Positions 52,086 through 60,806 of a stretch of DNA of 64,000 nucleotides are shown here, piece after piece. This stretch comes from Clostridium felsineum DSM 794. Its GTDB lineage: Bacteria; Bacillota; Clostridia; Clostridiales; Clostridiaceae. The notes beneath the pieces are model-generated. The model searched no databases and was not told the DNA's origin. It saw only the letters and a program-made list of their open reading frames with translations. The stretch lies in assembly GCF_002006355.2 (NCBI RefSeq), contig NZ_CP096980.1, positions 1,922,001 to 1,986,000 on the forward strand, in the 5' to 3' direction. Position 1 is the first letter of the stretch. Every line of letters begins with the position of its first letter. The position numbers and the translations under genes are program-made.

Positions 52086-52685
52086 ATGAAAATTTATACT
52101 ATATTCGCAGGTGTAAATGGAGCCGGAAAGACGTCCATATATAAATCTGTATATTATAATGAAAATAAAAGTGAAAAAAGAATAAATACTGATGAAATGG
52201 TTGCTAAAATTGGATCATGGAAGGATGATAACCTTCAAATAAAATGTGCAAGGGAAGCAATAAAATTAATAAAAAAGTATATTTCAGAAGGAATATCATT
52301 TAATCAAGAGACTACATTATCTGGGAAGAGTATAGTTAAAAATATAAGGTTAGCAAAGCAAAATGGTTTTTATGTTACAATGAACTATATAGGTGTTGAA
52401 AACGTAAACATAGCTAAAGAGAGAGTTAAAATACGTATTAGTAAAGGCGGGCATGGAATTCCAAATGAAGCGATAGAGAGAAGATATACTGAATCGTTAT
52501 TAAATTTAAAAAGTTTACTTAATGTATGTGATAAGATTGATATATATGATAATACAGAAATGCTAAAGTTAGTTATGTCAATTGAAAAAGGAAGAATAAT
52601 ATGGCAATATAGAAAAATACCTAATTGGCTTGATAAGTTTTTAAAATCTTCTGATATTCTTCCGACATTGCACAAAATAAACTAA
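52086..52685 (+). CDS. zeta-toxin-like P-loop kinase
   Basis: A 199-residue P-loop kinase with Walker A GVNGAGKT at residues 9-16, INTDEMVAKIG, and FNQETTLSGKSIV, the pattern of zeta-like toxins that phosphorylate UDP-N-acetylglucosamine or related sugars. C-terminal GRIIWQYRKIPNWL is typical of the gut-Firmicutes subgroup. It sits between two att-like repeats, so it is a small separate cassette that could stabilise the locus. Confidence 0.82.
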   Translation: MKIYTIFAGVNGAGKTSIYKSVYYNENKSEKRINTDEMVAKIGSWKDDNLQIKCAREAIKLIKKYISEGISFNQETTLSGKSIVKNIRLAKQNGFYVTMNYIGVENVNIAKERVKIRISKGGHGIPNEAIERRYTESLLNLKSLLNVCDKIDIYDNTEMLKLVMSIEKGRIIWQYRKIPNWLDKFLKSSDILPTLHKIN

Positions 52686-52795
52686 GATGAATTAGAATAA
52701 AGTAAAATATAGAAATGCTTATAAAGCTAGAAGTTGTAAGGCTTTAAAGATATGATATGATAAATTAAGATACATAAAAATATGAGGCGCAGCAA

Positions 52796-52870
52796 ATACA
52801 GAACTCTGTTTATAGGTTTAGTTGTCCACTTACAACACTAGGTTTCGTGCTTAGTGTTTTTTATTTTGCC
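52796..52870 (+). repeat. third att-like copy beside truncated integrase
   Basis: AATACAGAACTCTGTTTATAG then GGTTTAGTTGTCCA and CACTAGGTTTCGTGCTTAGTG align with attL/attR, with several changes in the rnpB half. Beyond it the sequence matches the left phage end including the int 3' end. Confidence 0.78.
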
Positions 52871-52873
52871 ATA

Positions 52874-53264
52874 CTAATAATTTTTAAATAAGGTAAATAG
52901 TTTTTCAGTAGAATCTTTTTGCATAGTTTTATTTACATGAGAATAGATATTTGCTGTTGTGGAAATGTCTTTATGCCCAAGACGTTCTTGAATGACTTTT
53001 AAATTAATACCTTGTTCCAATAATAATGTTGCATTTGTATGCCTTAAATCATGAAACCTAATAGCCTTATTTATTTTTGCAAGTTTTAAAACTTTTCTTA
53101 TTTTATTTGTATAAAACATAGGATGAATATATTTACCTGAACACCACTTCATAATTAAATCATATTTTTTCCCATCAAATATATTATCTGCATAAAATTC
53201 TTGTGCAGCTATTTTATGTTGTAGCTGCTTATTGTGTAGATCATTTAATAAGTCTAAAATAGAT
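52874..53264 (-). pseudogene. truncated prophage integrase copy
   Basis: The last ~130 codons of an integrase nearly identical to the one at 17784-18944 (DLHNKQLQHKIAAQEFYADN; HDLRHTNATLLLEQG). Homology stops abruptly at 53264. The N-terminal domains and Arg I are missing, so it cannot act. It marks the left end of another, mostly lost, rnpB-targeting element. Confidence 0.92.
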
Positions 53265-53304
53265 ATTTTCATACAATACCTCTAATACGAAAGTTAAAAT
53301 TTAT

Positions 53305-53354
53305 TTGACATACAATAATTGGTATGTTATTTTAAATTTAGGTCGTACGTACGA
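53305..53354 (+). promoter_or_regulatory. promoter with downstream palindromic operator
   Basis: TTGACA 53305-53310, 17-bp spacer, TATTTT 53328-53333. The perfect 12-bp palindrome TCGTACGTACGA (53343-53354; 18 bp with one mismatched pair) lies at the expected transcription start. Confidence 0.62.
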
Positions 53355-53382
53355 ACTTATAATATTTTAGGAGGCATTATTT

Positions 53383-54132
53383 ATGAATGAAAAAACAGTT
53401 AATCGTATTCAACACTGTTGTGCTTGGTCTGGTCTTGCTTTTGTAATTTTTTATGGCTTGTCATGGGTTGTCTTAGGACACAATTATCCACCTCCAAATC
53501 CTAAATTTACTGGAGCTGAATTGGTAAATAATTTTTATCTTCCATTTCGAAATAATATTCTTTTAGGACAATCATTGTCAACATTTTTTGGTATGTTTTA
53601 TCTTACATGGACTTGTCAACTTACCGTACAGATGTGGAAAAGAGAAAAAACGCCAATTTTATCTTTGTTGAATCTTACAGGAGGACTACTTACAGCATGG
53701 GTTCTTTCTTTCGGTCCAGTATGTTGGGTTTTGTGTGCAGAATTTGCTGGAACAATTGACCCACAAATTATTAAGATGGTTCATTTTTTAGGTTGGTATA
53801 CGTATGATATGACATATATGATTACAACTATTCAGGGAATAGCCATTTTCTTATTTACACTTCTTGATAAGAAAGAACCAGCAATTATTCCTCGATGGGC
53901 AGGATATCTTGCACTTTTTACAGCACTTTCTTTCTTGCCTTTAACATTTCTTCCGTATTTTAAAGAAGGTATATTTGCACTTAATGGTTACTGGTCTTTT
54001 CATATCGCATTTGGTTCTTATGGTTTATTTACTGGTGTTATTAGCTATTACATGGCAAAAGACCTTAAGAGAGTTAAAGTTAGATCTGCACAAAGTATAG
54101 GACAAGCAAATAGTCGAAATTATAACAATTAA
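53383..54132 (+). CDS. six-helix membrane protein, partner of CDC48-like ATPase
   Basis: A 249-residue protein with about six membrane helices (for example WSGLAFVIFYGLSWVVLG, LLTAWVLSFGPVCWVLCAEF, TYMITTIQGIAIFLFTLL). No enzyme motif recognised. AGGAGG ribosome site. It shares a promoter with the CDC48-like gene 85 bp downstream. Both use CGT/CGA Arg codons and C-ending codons far more than neighbours, which rely on AGA, suggesting transfer. Confidence 0.68.
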   Translation: MNEKTVNRIQHCCAWSGLAFVIFYGLSWVVLGHNYPPPNPKFTGAELVNNFYLPFRNNILLGQSLSTFFGMFYLTWTCQLTVQMWKREKTPILSLLNLTGGLLTAWVLSFGPVCWVLCAEFAGTIDPQIIKMVHFLGWYTYDMTYMITTIQGIAIFLFTLLDKKEPAIIPRWAGYLALFTALSFLPLTFLPYFKEGIFALNGYWSFHIAFGSYGLFTGVISYYMAKDLKRVKVRSAQSIGQANSRNYNN

Positions 54133-54217
54133 AATTCAAATAAAATATGTCTATGCTACAATTCTCAAATTTGTATCCATGACGTATTTTATACACAAAA
54201 TAAAGGATGGTATTAAT

Positions 54218-56401
54218 ATGAATAAAAGCCGCGAACTTCAAATAATAGAAACAAATTCTGAAAATAGTCTTGGGATTGTAAAAGTACATCCATTAGATAT
54301 GTTTAATCTAGGGTGCAATAATGGTGATATTATTAAATTAAAAGCAACTCGAAATACTATTGCAAAAATTTTAAGTTCAACTGATTGTAATGAAGGTACC
54401 ATCCAAATTGACAATATTATGAAACAAAATATTGGATCTGCCACAAATATGTATGTTGAAATTTCAAAAACTTCATATAGCAATGCACAAAGTATTACGT
54501 TAGAACCTTCTGCTGATACAAAAATCTTATTTCAAACAAGTTCTGAGAAAAAAAATTATATATTTAATTTACTAAAAAAATTTAAAAATGAACCATCTCA
54601 AAAACAAGGTGAAGATATTCGTAAGTATCAACGTTTGGTTGATGGTATGCCTGTAGTCAAAGACAATATAATCCGTATTCATCTTTTTGGACATTTTCTA
54701 ACTTTTAAAATTTTAGAAACCATTCCTGATACTAACGTAATAATTACACAATCAACACAAATTTCAATTATTGGAGGTGCTATTTTAAAACCACAAAATA
54801 ATACCATTTCATATGATGATATTGGAGGATTAAGTAAAGAAATTTCTAAAGTTAAAGAAATGGTTGAATTGCCTTTAGTATATCCAAAGTTATTTGAACA
54901 AGTTGGTATAGATCCACCTAAAGGCTTACTTTTATATGGACCTCCTGGTTGTGGAAAAACGCTTATTGCACGTGCTGTTGCTCAGGAATCAGGTGTTTAT
55001 TTTATTAATGTAAATGGTCCTGAAATCATTCAACAACATTATGGTGAATCTGAAGAAAAACTAAGGAAAATTTTTGAGGAAGCCCAAGAAAATGCTCCTT
55101 CAATTATATTTTTTGATGAAATCGATGCTATAGCTCCAAATAGAGATACAGTTCTTGGAGATGTGGAAAAAAGAGTTGTTGCACAACTTCTTACTCTCAT
55201 GGATGGTCTTAAAAACCGTGGTAGTATTATTGTAATAGGTGCAACTAATCTACCTAATAATGTTGACACTGCACTTAGACGTCCAGGTAGATTTGATAGA
55301 GAGATAGAAATTAATCCGCCTGATAAAATAGGACGATTAGAAATTTTGAAAATTCATACTCGAGCAATGCCTTTAGACAAAGATATAAATCTTGAAAGTA
55401 TAGCTGAAGTAACTCATGGCTTTATAGGTGCAGATCTTGCAGCACTATGTCGTGAAGCGGCTATGGTTTGTATTAGAGAATTCTTGCCTAAAATTAATTT
55501 TTCTAATAATGAATTTTCGAAACAAGAAATTGAATCCATTAAAATAGGACTAAATCATTTTGAAATTGCATTAAATGAATTTGAACTTTCTGCAACTCGT
55601 CAGGTTTCTACTGAAATTTCTGAAGTTAAATGGGAAGATGTGGGCGGTCTTGAAAATGTAAAAAATACTCTACACGAATGTATAGAATTACCATTAAAAT
55701 ATAGTGAGCGATTTAAATTAGCAAAAATAAAACCACCAAAAGGAATTTTATTAACTGGATCTTCCGGAACTGGGAAAACCCTAGTTGCTCGGGCACTCGC
55801 AACTGAAAGTGAAATAAATTTTATAACAGTAAAAGGCCCAGAGCTTCTTTCAAAATGGGTTGGTGAATCTGAACGAAGCATTCGTGAAATATTTAAAAAA
55901 GCTCGGCAATCTGCACCATCTATCATTTTCTTTGATGAAATTGATGCTATTCTTCCATCACGAGGAAATGGTGGCAGCGGATCACATATTGATGAACATA
56001 TTGTAGGTCAGTTTATTTTAGAAATGGATAATATAGATGAATTACAAGGTATATTAGTTCTAGCTGCAACTAATCGTCCAGATCTAATAGATAGAGCATT
56101 ACTCAGACCTGGTCGTTTTGATTTAATTATTGAATTACCTATACCAGATTATGATACACGCCTATCTATTTTAAATATATATTGTAAAACACGGCATCTT
56201 GATCCTGATATTTCTCTAGATGAATTAGCCAAAAGAACAAATGGGATGACAGGAGCAGATTTAGCTAGTCTCTGTCATAGAACAGCTATGTTTGCAATTA
56301 AAGAATCAATAGAGAGCCATCCTGAAAATGAGTTTACTGATTTTTCAATAAAAAAATCTCACTTTGAAGCTGTACTGAGTAGCATACAAAAAAAACTTTG
56401 A
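54218..56401 (+). CDS. CDC48/VCP-like double AAA+ ATPase
   Basis: A 727-residue protein with CDC48 layout: N-domain (residues 1-~195; double-psi-barrel-like start ENSLGIVKVHPLDMFNLG), D1 with Walker A GPPGCGKT (~241-248) and FFDEIDAIAPNRD, D2 with GSSGTGKT (~514-521) and FFDEIDAILPSR, and arginine-finger RRPGRFDREIEI. CDC48 segregases are mainly archaeal and eukaryotic; bacterial copies are scattered. Start ATG 54218 after AAAGGATGG. The substrate and the role of the membrane partner are unknown. Confidence 0.9.
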   Translation: MNKSRELQIIETNSENSLGIVKVHPLDMFNLGCNNGDIIKLKATRNTIAKILSSTDCNEGTIQIDNIMKQNIGSATNMYVEISKTSYSNAQSITLEPSADTKILFQTSSEKKNYIFNLLKKFKNEPSQKQGEDIRKYQRLVDGMPVVKDNIIRIHLFGHFLTFKILETIPDTNVIITQSTQISIIGGAILKPQNNTISYDDIGGLSKEISKVKEMVELPLVYPKLFEQVGIDPPKGLLLYGPPGCGKTLIARAVAQESGVYFINVNGPEIIQQHYGESEEKLRKIFEEAQENAPSIIFFDEIDAIAPNRDTVLGDVEKRVVAQLLTLMDGLKNRGSIIVIGATNLPNNVDTALRRPGRFDREIEINPPDKIGRLEILKIHTRAMPLDKDINLESIAEVTHGFIGADLAALCREAAMVCIREFLPKINFSNNEFSKQEIESIKIGLNHFEIALNEFELSATRQVSTEISEVKWEDVGGLENVKNTLHECIELPLKYSERFKLAKIKPPKGILLTGSSGTGKTLVARALATESEINFITVKGPELLSKWVGESERSIREIFKKARQSAPSIIFFDEIDAILPSRGNGGSGSHIDEHIVGQFILEMDNIDELQGILVLAATNRPDLIDRALLRPGRFDLIIELPIPDYDTRLSILNIYCKTRHLDPDISLDELAKRTNGMTGADLASLCHRTAMFAIKESIESHPENEFTDFSIKKSHFEAVLSSIQKKL

Positions 56402-56815
56402 ATGTTAACTGTATAAACACAAATCATGACCACTGGCTAAGCTGGTGGCTTGCTTTTGACCTATAAGGGGCTATTATTACTTGCTGGGCTGAAAGTCTTC
56501 TAAATAATCTGCCAATCGCATGTTTCTTCATGCAGTCGCTAAAGTGACTATTTTTGTTCTTTTTTTATTGGTTCACCAGTAAAATTTTAGGTGGTATTTC
56601 TACTGGCATGTGTATGTGATCCGGACAGGCTTATGTTTCTATTATCTTTACAACCTTACGTTCACATAACTTTCTTATAATTTTTCCTATATTACTCTTT
56701 ACTTTCTCATATATCACTTGTATCCTATACTTTGATGCAAAGACTAGGTTCTTTCCAGAGTTAGTTGAAGGTGCTTTATTTTGTAATATACTGATATTAG
56801 AAAATAAGGTATTGC
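56402..56815 (-). pseudogene. IS200-like transposase remnant and IS end
   Basis: On the minus strand around 56566-56740 a frame with one stop reads SKYRIQVIYEKVKSNIGKII, LCERKVVKIIE, stop, then DHIHMPVEIPPKI: the HUH (HIH) region of an IS200 TnpA, interrupted and truncated. 56425-56560 has short hairpins (CCACTGGCTAAGCTGGTGG) typical of IS200/IS605 ends. The element cannot move by itself. Confidence 0.75.
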
Positions 56816-57113
56816 TTATAAATTAAATTATAAAATTATTAGACAATAATTTATGTAACAATGGTATTAATATTGTTACACTTAGAGAAAAATATAGATT
56901 TAATTGGGAATGTAATCAATGGGAAAACAGTATAAATTGAAATCACAATATAAATTTTTAATAAAAGTTTTAGTCTAATCATCATAAAATCAGTGAAAAT
57001 TGCAGTTGATTTTCGTTGGCTATTTTAACTTACAGATTTATAGATGGTTTCATATCCATAACCATATAACGTCATGGGTTTTAAAATTAAATTAACTATA
57101 GTATTATGAATAT
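56816..57113 (+). other. gene-free stretch before tetR
   Basis: About 300 bp of AT-rich DNA in which I see no gene or clear signal. Confidence 0.5.
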
Positions 57114-57157
57114 TTGACAAAAATATATTTGCAAATTATACTGTGAGTAAGTATAAT
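57114..57157 (+). promoter_or_regulatory. tetR promoter with overlapping operator dyad
   Basis: TTGACA 57114-57119, 17-bp spacer, TATACT 57137-57142. The dyad ATTATACT-N7-AGTATAAT (57135-57157) covers the -10, as expected for autorepression. It does not match the TCGTACGTACGA palindrome at 53343. Confidence 0.68.
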
Positions 57158-57182
57158 GCAATTTTTAAGGAGATATTTTTAC

Positions 57183-57758
57183 ATGTTTGAAAGAGAAAAA
57201 GATACGTCTCAAAAAATACTTAGGGCTGCTTTTAAGTGTATATCTGAAAAAGGGTATGCTAATGTATCTATGAGAGATATAGCAGAAGAAGCAAATGTTG
57301 TGTTAAGTCAAATAAACTATTATTATAAAAATAAAGAGGGACTATTTTGTAAATTAATTAGAGAAGTAACAGAGGAATATTTAAAAATAATTCAAGACAA
57401 TTTACAAAAAATTACAACAACAAAAGAAAAGGTATCCTTTTTTATAAAATACTGTCAACATATAATGAAAGATAATATTAATACATATAGGCTTATATTA
57501 GATTTTTTCAGTATGGCAATGTGGTCAAAATCGTTTAATCAAGAACTAAATTATTTTTTAAATAAAGTTTCACAAGTTATTGAAGAATATGTTACAAATG
57601 ACTATTTAATAGATGAAAGTTTGCAAAACTATTCTTCTAATACAATTGCAAGAATGATTCTAGGTATTATATTTGGTATGGCTATGCAATATATAATAGA
57701 ACCAGATAATGAAGAAGTTTTGGATGCAATTAATGTAATTCAAGCATTAATAAAATAA
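57183..57758 (+). CDS. TetR/AcrR family regulator
   Basis: A 191-residue repressor. N-terminal HTH: SQKILRAAFKCISEKGYANVS split, then MRDIAEEANVVLSQINYYY and KNKEGLFCKLIREV. The ligand-binding part is helical (FFIKYCQHIMKDNINTYRL). Start ATG at 57183 after AAGGAGAT; an ATG at 57156 lies in the operator. Target may be itself and a nearby gene; the CDC48-like operon is the nearest candidate but its operator differs. Confidence 0.88.
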   Translation: MFEREKDTSQKILRAAFKCISEKGYANVSMRDIAEEANVVLSQINYYYKNKEGLFCKLIREVTEEYLKIIQDNLQKITTTKEKVSFFIKYCQHIMKDNINTYRLILDFFSMAMWSKSFNQELNYFLNKVSQVIEEYVTNDYLIDESLQNYSSNTIARMILGIIFGMAMQYIIEPDNEEVLDAINVIQALIK

Positions 57759-57841
57759 AAAAATGTATCTAAGTGTTCAATTTAAAAAAATACTATATTC
57801 TCATTAGAATGTACCCTGTAAGATAGACAATTCAAAATATT

Positions 57842-57870
57842 GTAATTGGAATTCGAAAAATTCCAATTAC
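57842..57870. repeat. 12-bp perfect inverted repeat
   Basis: GTAATTGGAATT-CGAAA-AATTCCAATTAC, possibly a terminator-like hairpin after tetR, though no T-run follows. Confidence 0.6.
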
Positions 57871-57883
57871 TCCCGTAATATTG

Positions 57884-57998
57884 GTAAGCGTGAAAAATTT
57901 AGTAAATAGAATAAAAACACTTCCTTTGAAAATAGAATTTTTCTATATTTTATCAAAGAAAGTGCTTTTATTACATTTACTAAATTTTTCACGCTTAC
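57884..57998. repeat. 115-bp inverted-repeat (MITE-like) element
   Basis: 24-bp perfect terminal inverted repeats begin GTAAGCGTGAAAAATTTAG (57884-57907) and end CTAAATTTTTCACGCTTAC (57975-57998). Pairing continues inward (ACACTTCCTTTGA with TCAAAGAAAGTG) with few mismatches, so it folds into one long hairpin. No coding capacity. It adjoins the point where the broken RRNPP gene starts. Confidence 0.7.
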
Positions 57999-58001
57999 TA
58001 T

Positions 58002-58202
58002 TATGGTACAACAAAAGAGATTTTAAATGAATTCACACAGTTTGATACGTCAGAACTGCCAATCGACTTGTTAAAAGAATTTACATTGCTAACAGAAATA
58101 ACAGGAATAGCAGATAGTAAACTGGTATACAATGTAATTCAATATTATGGTAAAATAAATGATGTGAGTACTGTATGTAAAATTTGTTATTACTGTAAAT
58201 AA
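58002..58202 (+). pseudogene. RRNPP regulator C-terminal remnant
   Basis: About 66 codons in one frame to a TAA, reading TKEILNEFTQFDTSELPI... and ending YNVIQYYGKINDVSTVCKIC, YYCK. This aligns with the end of the intact receptor (FNIIQYYNRLNDIKSISELC, EYCK). HTH and most TPRs are gone; the break coincides with the 115-bp inverted-repeat element. Confidence 0.82.
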
Positions 58203-58231
58203 AAGTCTGATAAAATCAAGGGGTGTTTATA

Positions 58232-58360
58232 ATGAAATTTAATAAGTTCAAGAAGTATAAGGCTTTTTTAATAACAGCAGTGGCTATTGTTGTAGCTATA
58301 GGGTACATGTCAGCGTTACATGTTGCTGTATTGGCTAATTATCCTGGATTGTCATGGTAG
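58232..58360 (+). CDS. orphan RRNPP signalling pre-peptide
   Basis: A 42-residue pre-peptide with basic start MKFNKFKKYK, hydrophobic core AFLITAVAIVVAIGYM and tail VAVLANYPGLSW. Same layout and C-terminus as the peptide at 50784, two changes in the last seven residues (N/S, S/G). AAGGGGTG ribosome site. Its receptor upstream is destroyed, yet the peptide frame is intact. Confidence 0.8.
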   Translation: MKFNKFKKYKAFLITAVAIVVAIGYMSALHVAVLANYPGLSW

Positions 58361-58929
58361 TTTGATAAAACTTAATATTTAACAAATGGAAGGGTAACTG
58401 TTGTTAAAAAACTTTCTGTTTTGTGCTTTCTATATAATGTCAGATTTTATTGTCTATAATTTGTATTTCAAATACTGTATTATTTTAGAGAGATGTACAT
58501 TAATGTCAAGAATCTAAAACAACATGGTAACAGAATTACTCGTTTAATATTATATTTATCTGTTACGCACATTTTTTTGATAGCTCGGTATCTTGGTTTG
58601 GGTTGGTATTAAATATTGATTTAAATGAAAGTATTGGTTTTGACACCGGTACTTCTTTTATTTACTATTGTATAGTTGTAGGTTACCTGATTTACAGAGG
58701 TGTTTATTATAAGTCATATATAAGTTTTACTGTAAAAATATTTAAATAAAGTATTGTGCTTGTTTTGTATTTACTTGTAACAATTACAGTAATATAATAA
58801 ATTACGTTGTGAGCGTCTTTCCTAACCCTCTGAAACGGTATTGAGAATTAATTGGGTTAATATATTTATTATTTGATACTCACAAACAAATTCTATCACA
58901 ATAGTATAATAAATAATTATTAATATATT
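58361..58929 (+). repeat. decayed second copy of the pre-peptide end and downstream RNA-like segment
   Basis: 58552-58893 aligns along its length with 50843-51183, including the terminator region and the foldable element (58807-58885). The peptide part is decayed: it reads YLSVTHIFLIARYLGLGWY before a stop and lacks a start. No other gene in this stretch. Confidence 0.78.
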
Positions 58930-59605
58930 TTAAACAGAAGTATCTAATAGTGCATTTACAGGTATATTTCTATTTCTCTTATTACCAAATTGCTCATCAA
59001 TTCCGTAGATATTCAAAACTCTTTGATGAACATTATCAAAAGCATTTTGTACTTCTTTAAAAATATTATCAAAATTTGTGTCAGTATGGGAGTTTAAACC
59101 TATGCTTTCAAATGATTTTATATTAATAGAATCAGTGTCTACATCAACACCGAGCTTGTTTTTTAAAATGTCTTCCACATGCTCTATTCCAGGATTAATA
59201 TTTTCTGATATACCTTTATTTAAATTAGAAATATATTCTGGTGATGTACGATATATTATTTCAGCTTTTGCAGAATTTAATTTTGTTTCAATTTTCTTTC
59301 GTTCATCGTCACTTAAATCTTTTCTTTTTAATTCAGAAGTAAATTGATTATATCTATTTTCAGCTATCACCAGGCTTTTTACTGTATCTATAACTGGAGA
59401 GTATAAACCGTATAAAACATCAGTTGCAAATGAAATAGATGAAGTTCTATTCTTATTATTTTCAAGTCTTTTTAAATCATCATTAATTTTGTTGATATCA
59501 TTTTTAGATTGCTTTTTTTTTATATATTTTATTTCCACAAGTATCCATAAATACATTAAATTGTTTTGAAGACATTCTATTTGCATTAATTTCATCAAAT
59601 GACAT
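58930..59605 (-). pseudogene. hypothetical gene disrupted at an A9 tract
   Basis: With GGAGG upstream, the natural start is the ATG at 59605 (MSFDEINANRMSSKQFNVFM). The frame hits a stop just past nine A (59513-59521 as T on the plus strand). The remaining ~190 codons (NDDLKRLENNKNRTSSIS; YGLYSPVIDTVKSLV) continue in another frame, so loss of one A restores a ~225-residue protein. Product unrecognised, mostly helical. Could be a pseudogene, phase-variable, or a sequencing error. Confidence 0.6.
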
Positions 59606-59685
59606 TTACCATTCCTCCAATTTAAATTAGTTATTTAACTAATTTAATAGTATAGTTATCGTCAATGCATATTTTATTTTTATCC

Positions 59686-59805
59686 TTATAATAAAGAATT
59701 TTTAGAGGAGATAGCTTCAACATTATTAAGTCTCTTGTTCATTTCTTGTATTTCACTATACATTTTAGTCATTAATTGAAATAAATCAGTATTGCTTTTC
59801 TCCAT
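59686..59805 (-). pseudogene. remnant of prophage coiled-coil immunity gene
   Basis: 39 codons, MEKSNTDLFQLMTKMYSEIQ onward, matching the start of the coiled-coil gene at 19490-19858 and stopping at a TAA after SSKNSLL. Upstream (59806-59838) a decayed match to the repressor 3' end remains. It shows that a second related prophage left arm once stood here. Confidence 0.82.
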
Positions 59806-59838
59806 TCTATATAAACTCCTTCTGTAATTCATCTGAAT

Positions 59839-60121
59839 TTTAATTTATTAGTTTTACTTTGAATTTTAATATACAGTAATTAATGCATATTTTCAATGTT
59901 ATTAGCAATTACATCGTATTTAATTAATTTTGAGAAAAATTATCAACATGCTTTAATTAGCTATAATGAATTAAAAGGTATTCGCCGTAATAAGATAGAA
60001 TTTAATATAAACTAAAATATAAATAAAATTAAACAAATTGAATTGAAAAATTAGAAGTGTAATCAACTTATTAGGTAAAACCGGCAGTTCTACATAAATT
60101 AGTTTTAAGGGAGGTCATGAA
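59839..60121 (+). other. gene-free AT-rich gap
   Basis: Nothing supported except the AAGGGAGGTCATG ribosome site of the next frame. Confidence 0.5.
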
Positions 60122-60663
60122 ATGTTGGATTGGTATAATAAATTTGTTATTAAATTTATTATTATATTAATCATTGTGGCTTTTACTATTAAATTTTTGA
60201 CTAAAGTAATTTCTTTTTATATATACAGCATGAATATAAAAAAGGTAAAGAGATCTGGAATTTTGAGTTTAATAGTAATAGTTATTAATGCAGCTATTAT
60301 AATAGGATATTTATTATTTACAAAAAAATATCCTAGATATAATTGTGGATTCACACTAACATTAGTATATTTTTTTCAGTTATTATTAATATTGGCGGTA
60401 ACTATTCTAACTAAAGAAGGGATTTCTAGTTTAGGAATAACAAAAAATAATGCGTTTAAATCAATCGTTGTTGGAGGACTTTCTGGAGTTATTTTTTGTG
60501 TAGCATATAAAAATATTGCGATAGTAAGCTCGGATATTAATATCATGCTTAATAATAACTGTGTCAGGAACTATTTTTGGATATATGAGAATAAAGACTA
60601 AAAATATAATTGCATGCTCAATTCTTCATACAGTTATTGATTGGGCACAAGTAGTAATGCAAG
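60122..60663 (+). pseudogene. broken CPBP-family membrane protease gene
   Basis: The first frame (to 60601) has four membrane helices and ends in a non-homologous tail; after about 60556 the true continuation is in another frame: TVSGTIFGYMRIKTKNIIAC then SILHTVIDWAQVVMQ. The second half has the GxxxGxxRxxT and HxxxD pattern of CPBP (abortive-infection/Rce1-like) proteases, but the EExxxR motif region is missing. So it is shifted and internally deleted. Confidence 0.7.
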
Positions 60664-60806
60664 CAGTAGGTTAATATATTTTAATAATAGCGGCTTTAAA
60701 CATAATTTTTTAAAGAAAGATTTTCATTTAATTTAGGTTATAAGCATATTTTATATAAGAAATAATAATATAAAGTATTGAGAACTTTTTAGGTGTGTAA
60801 ATAAAT

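Noticed and set aside
60122..60601. Intact four-helix membrane protein gene
   Set aside because: The end of the frame is not like CPBP proteins while the correct C-terminal motif continues in another frame just downstream, so it is treated as broken.
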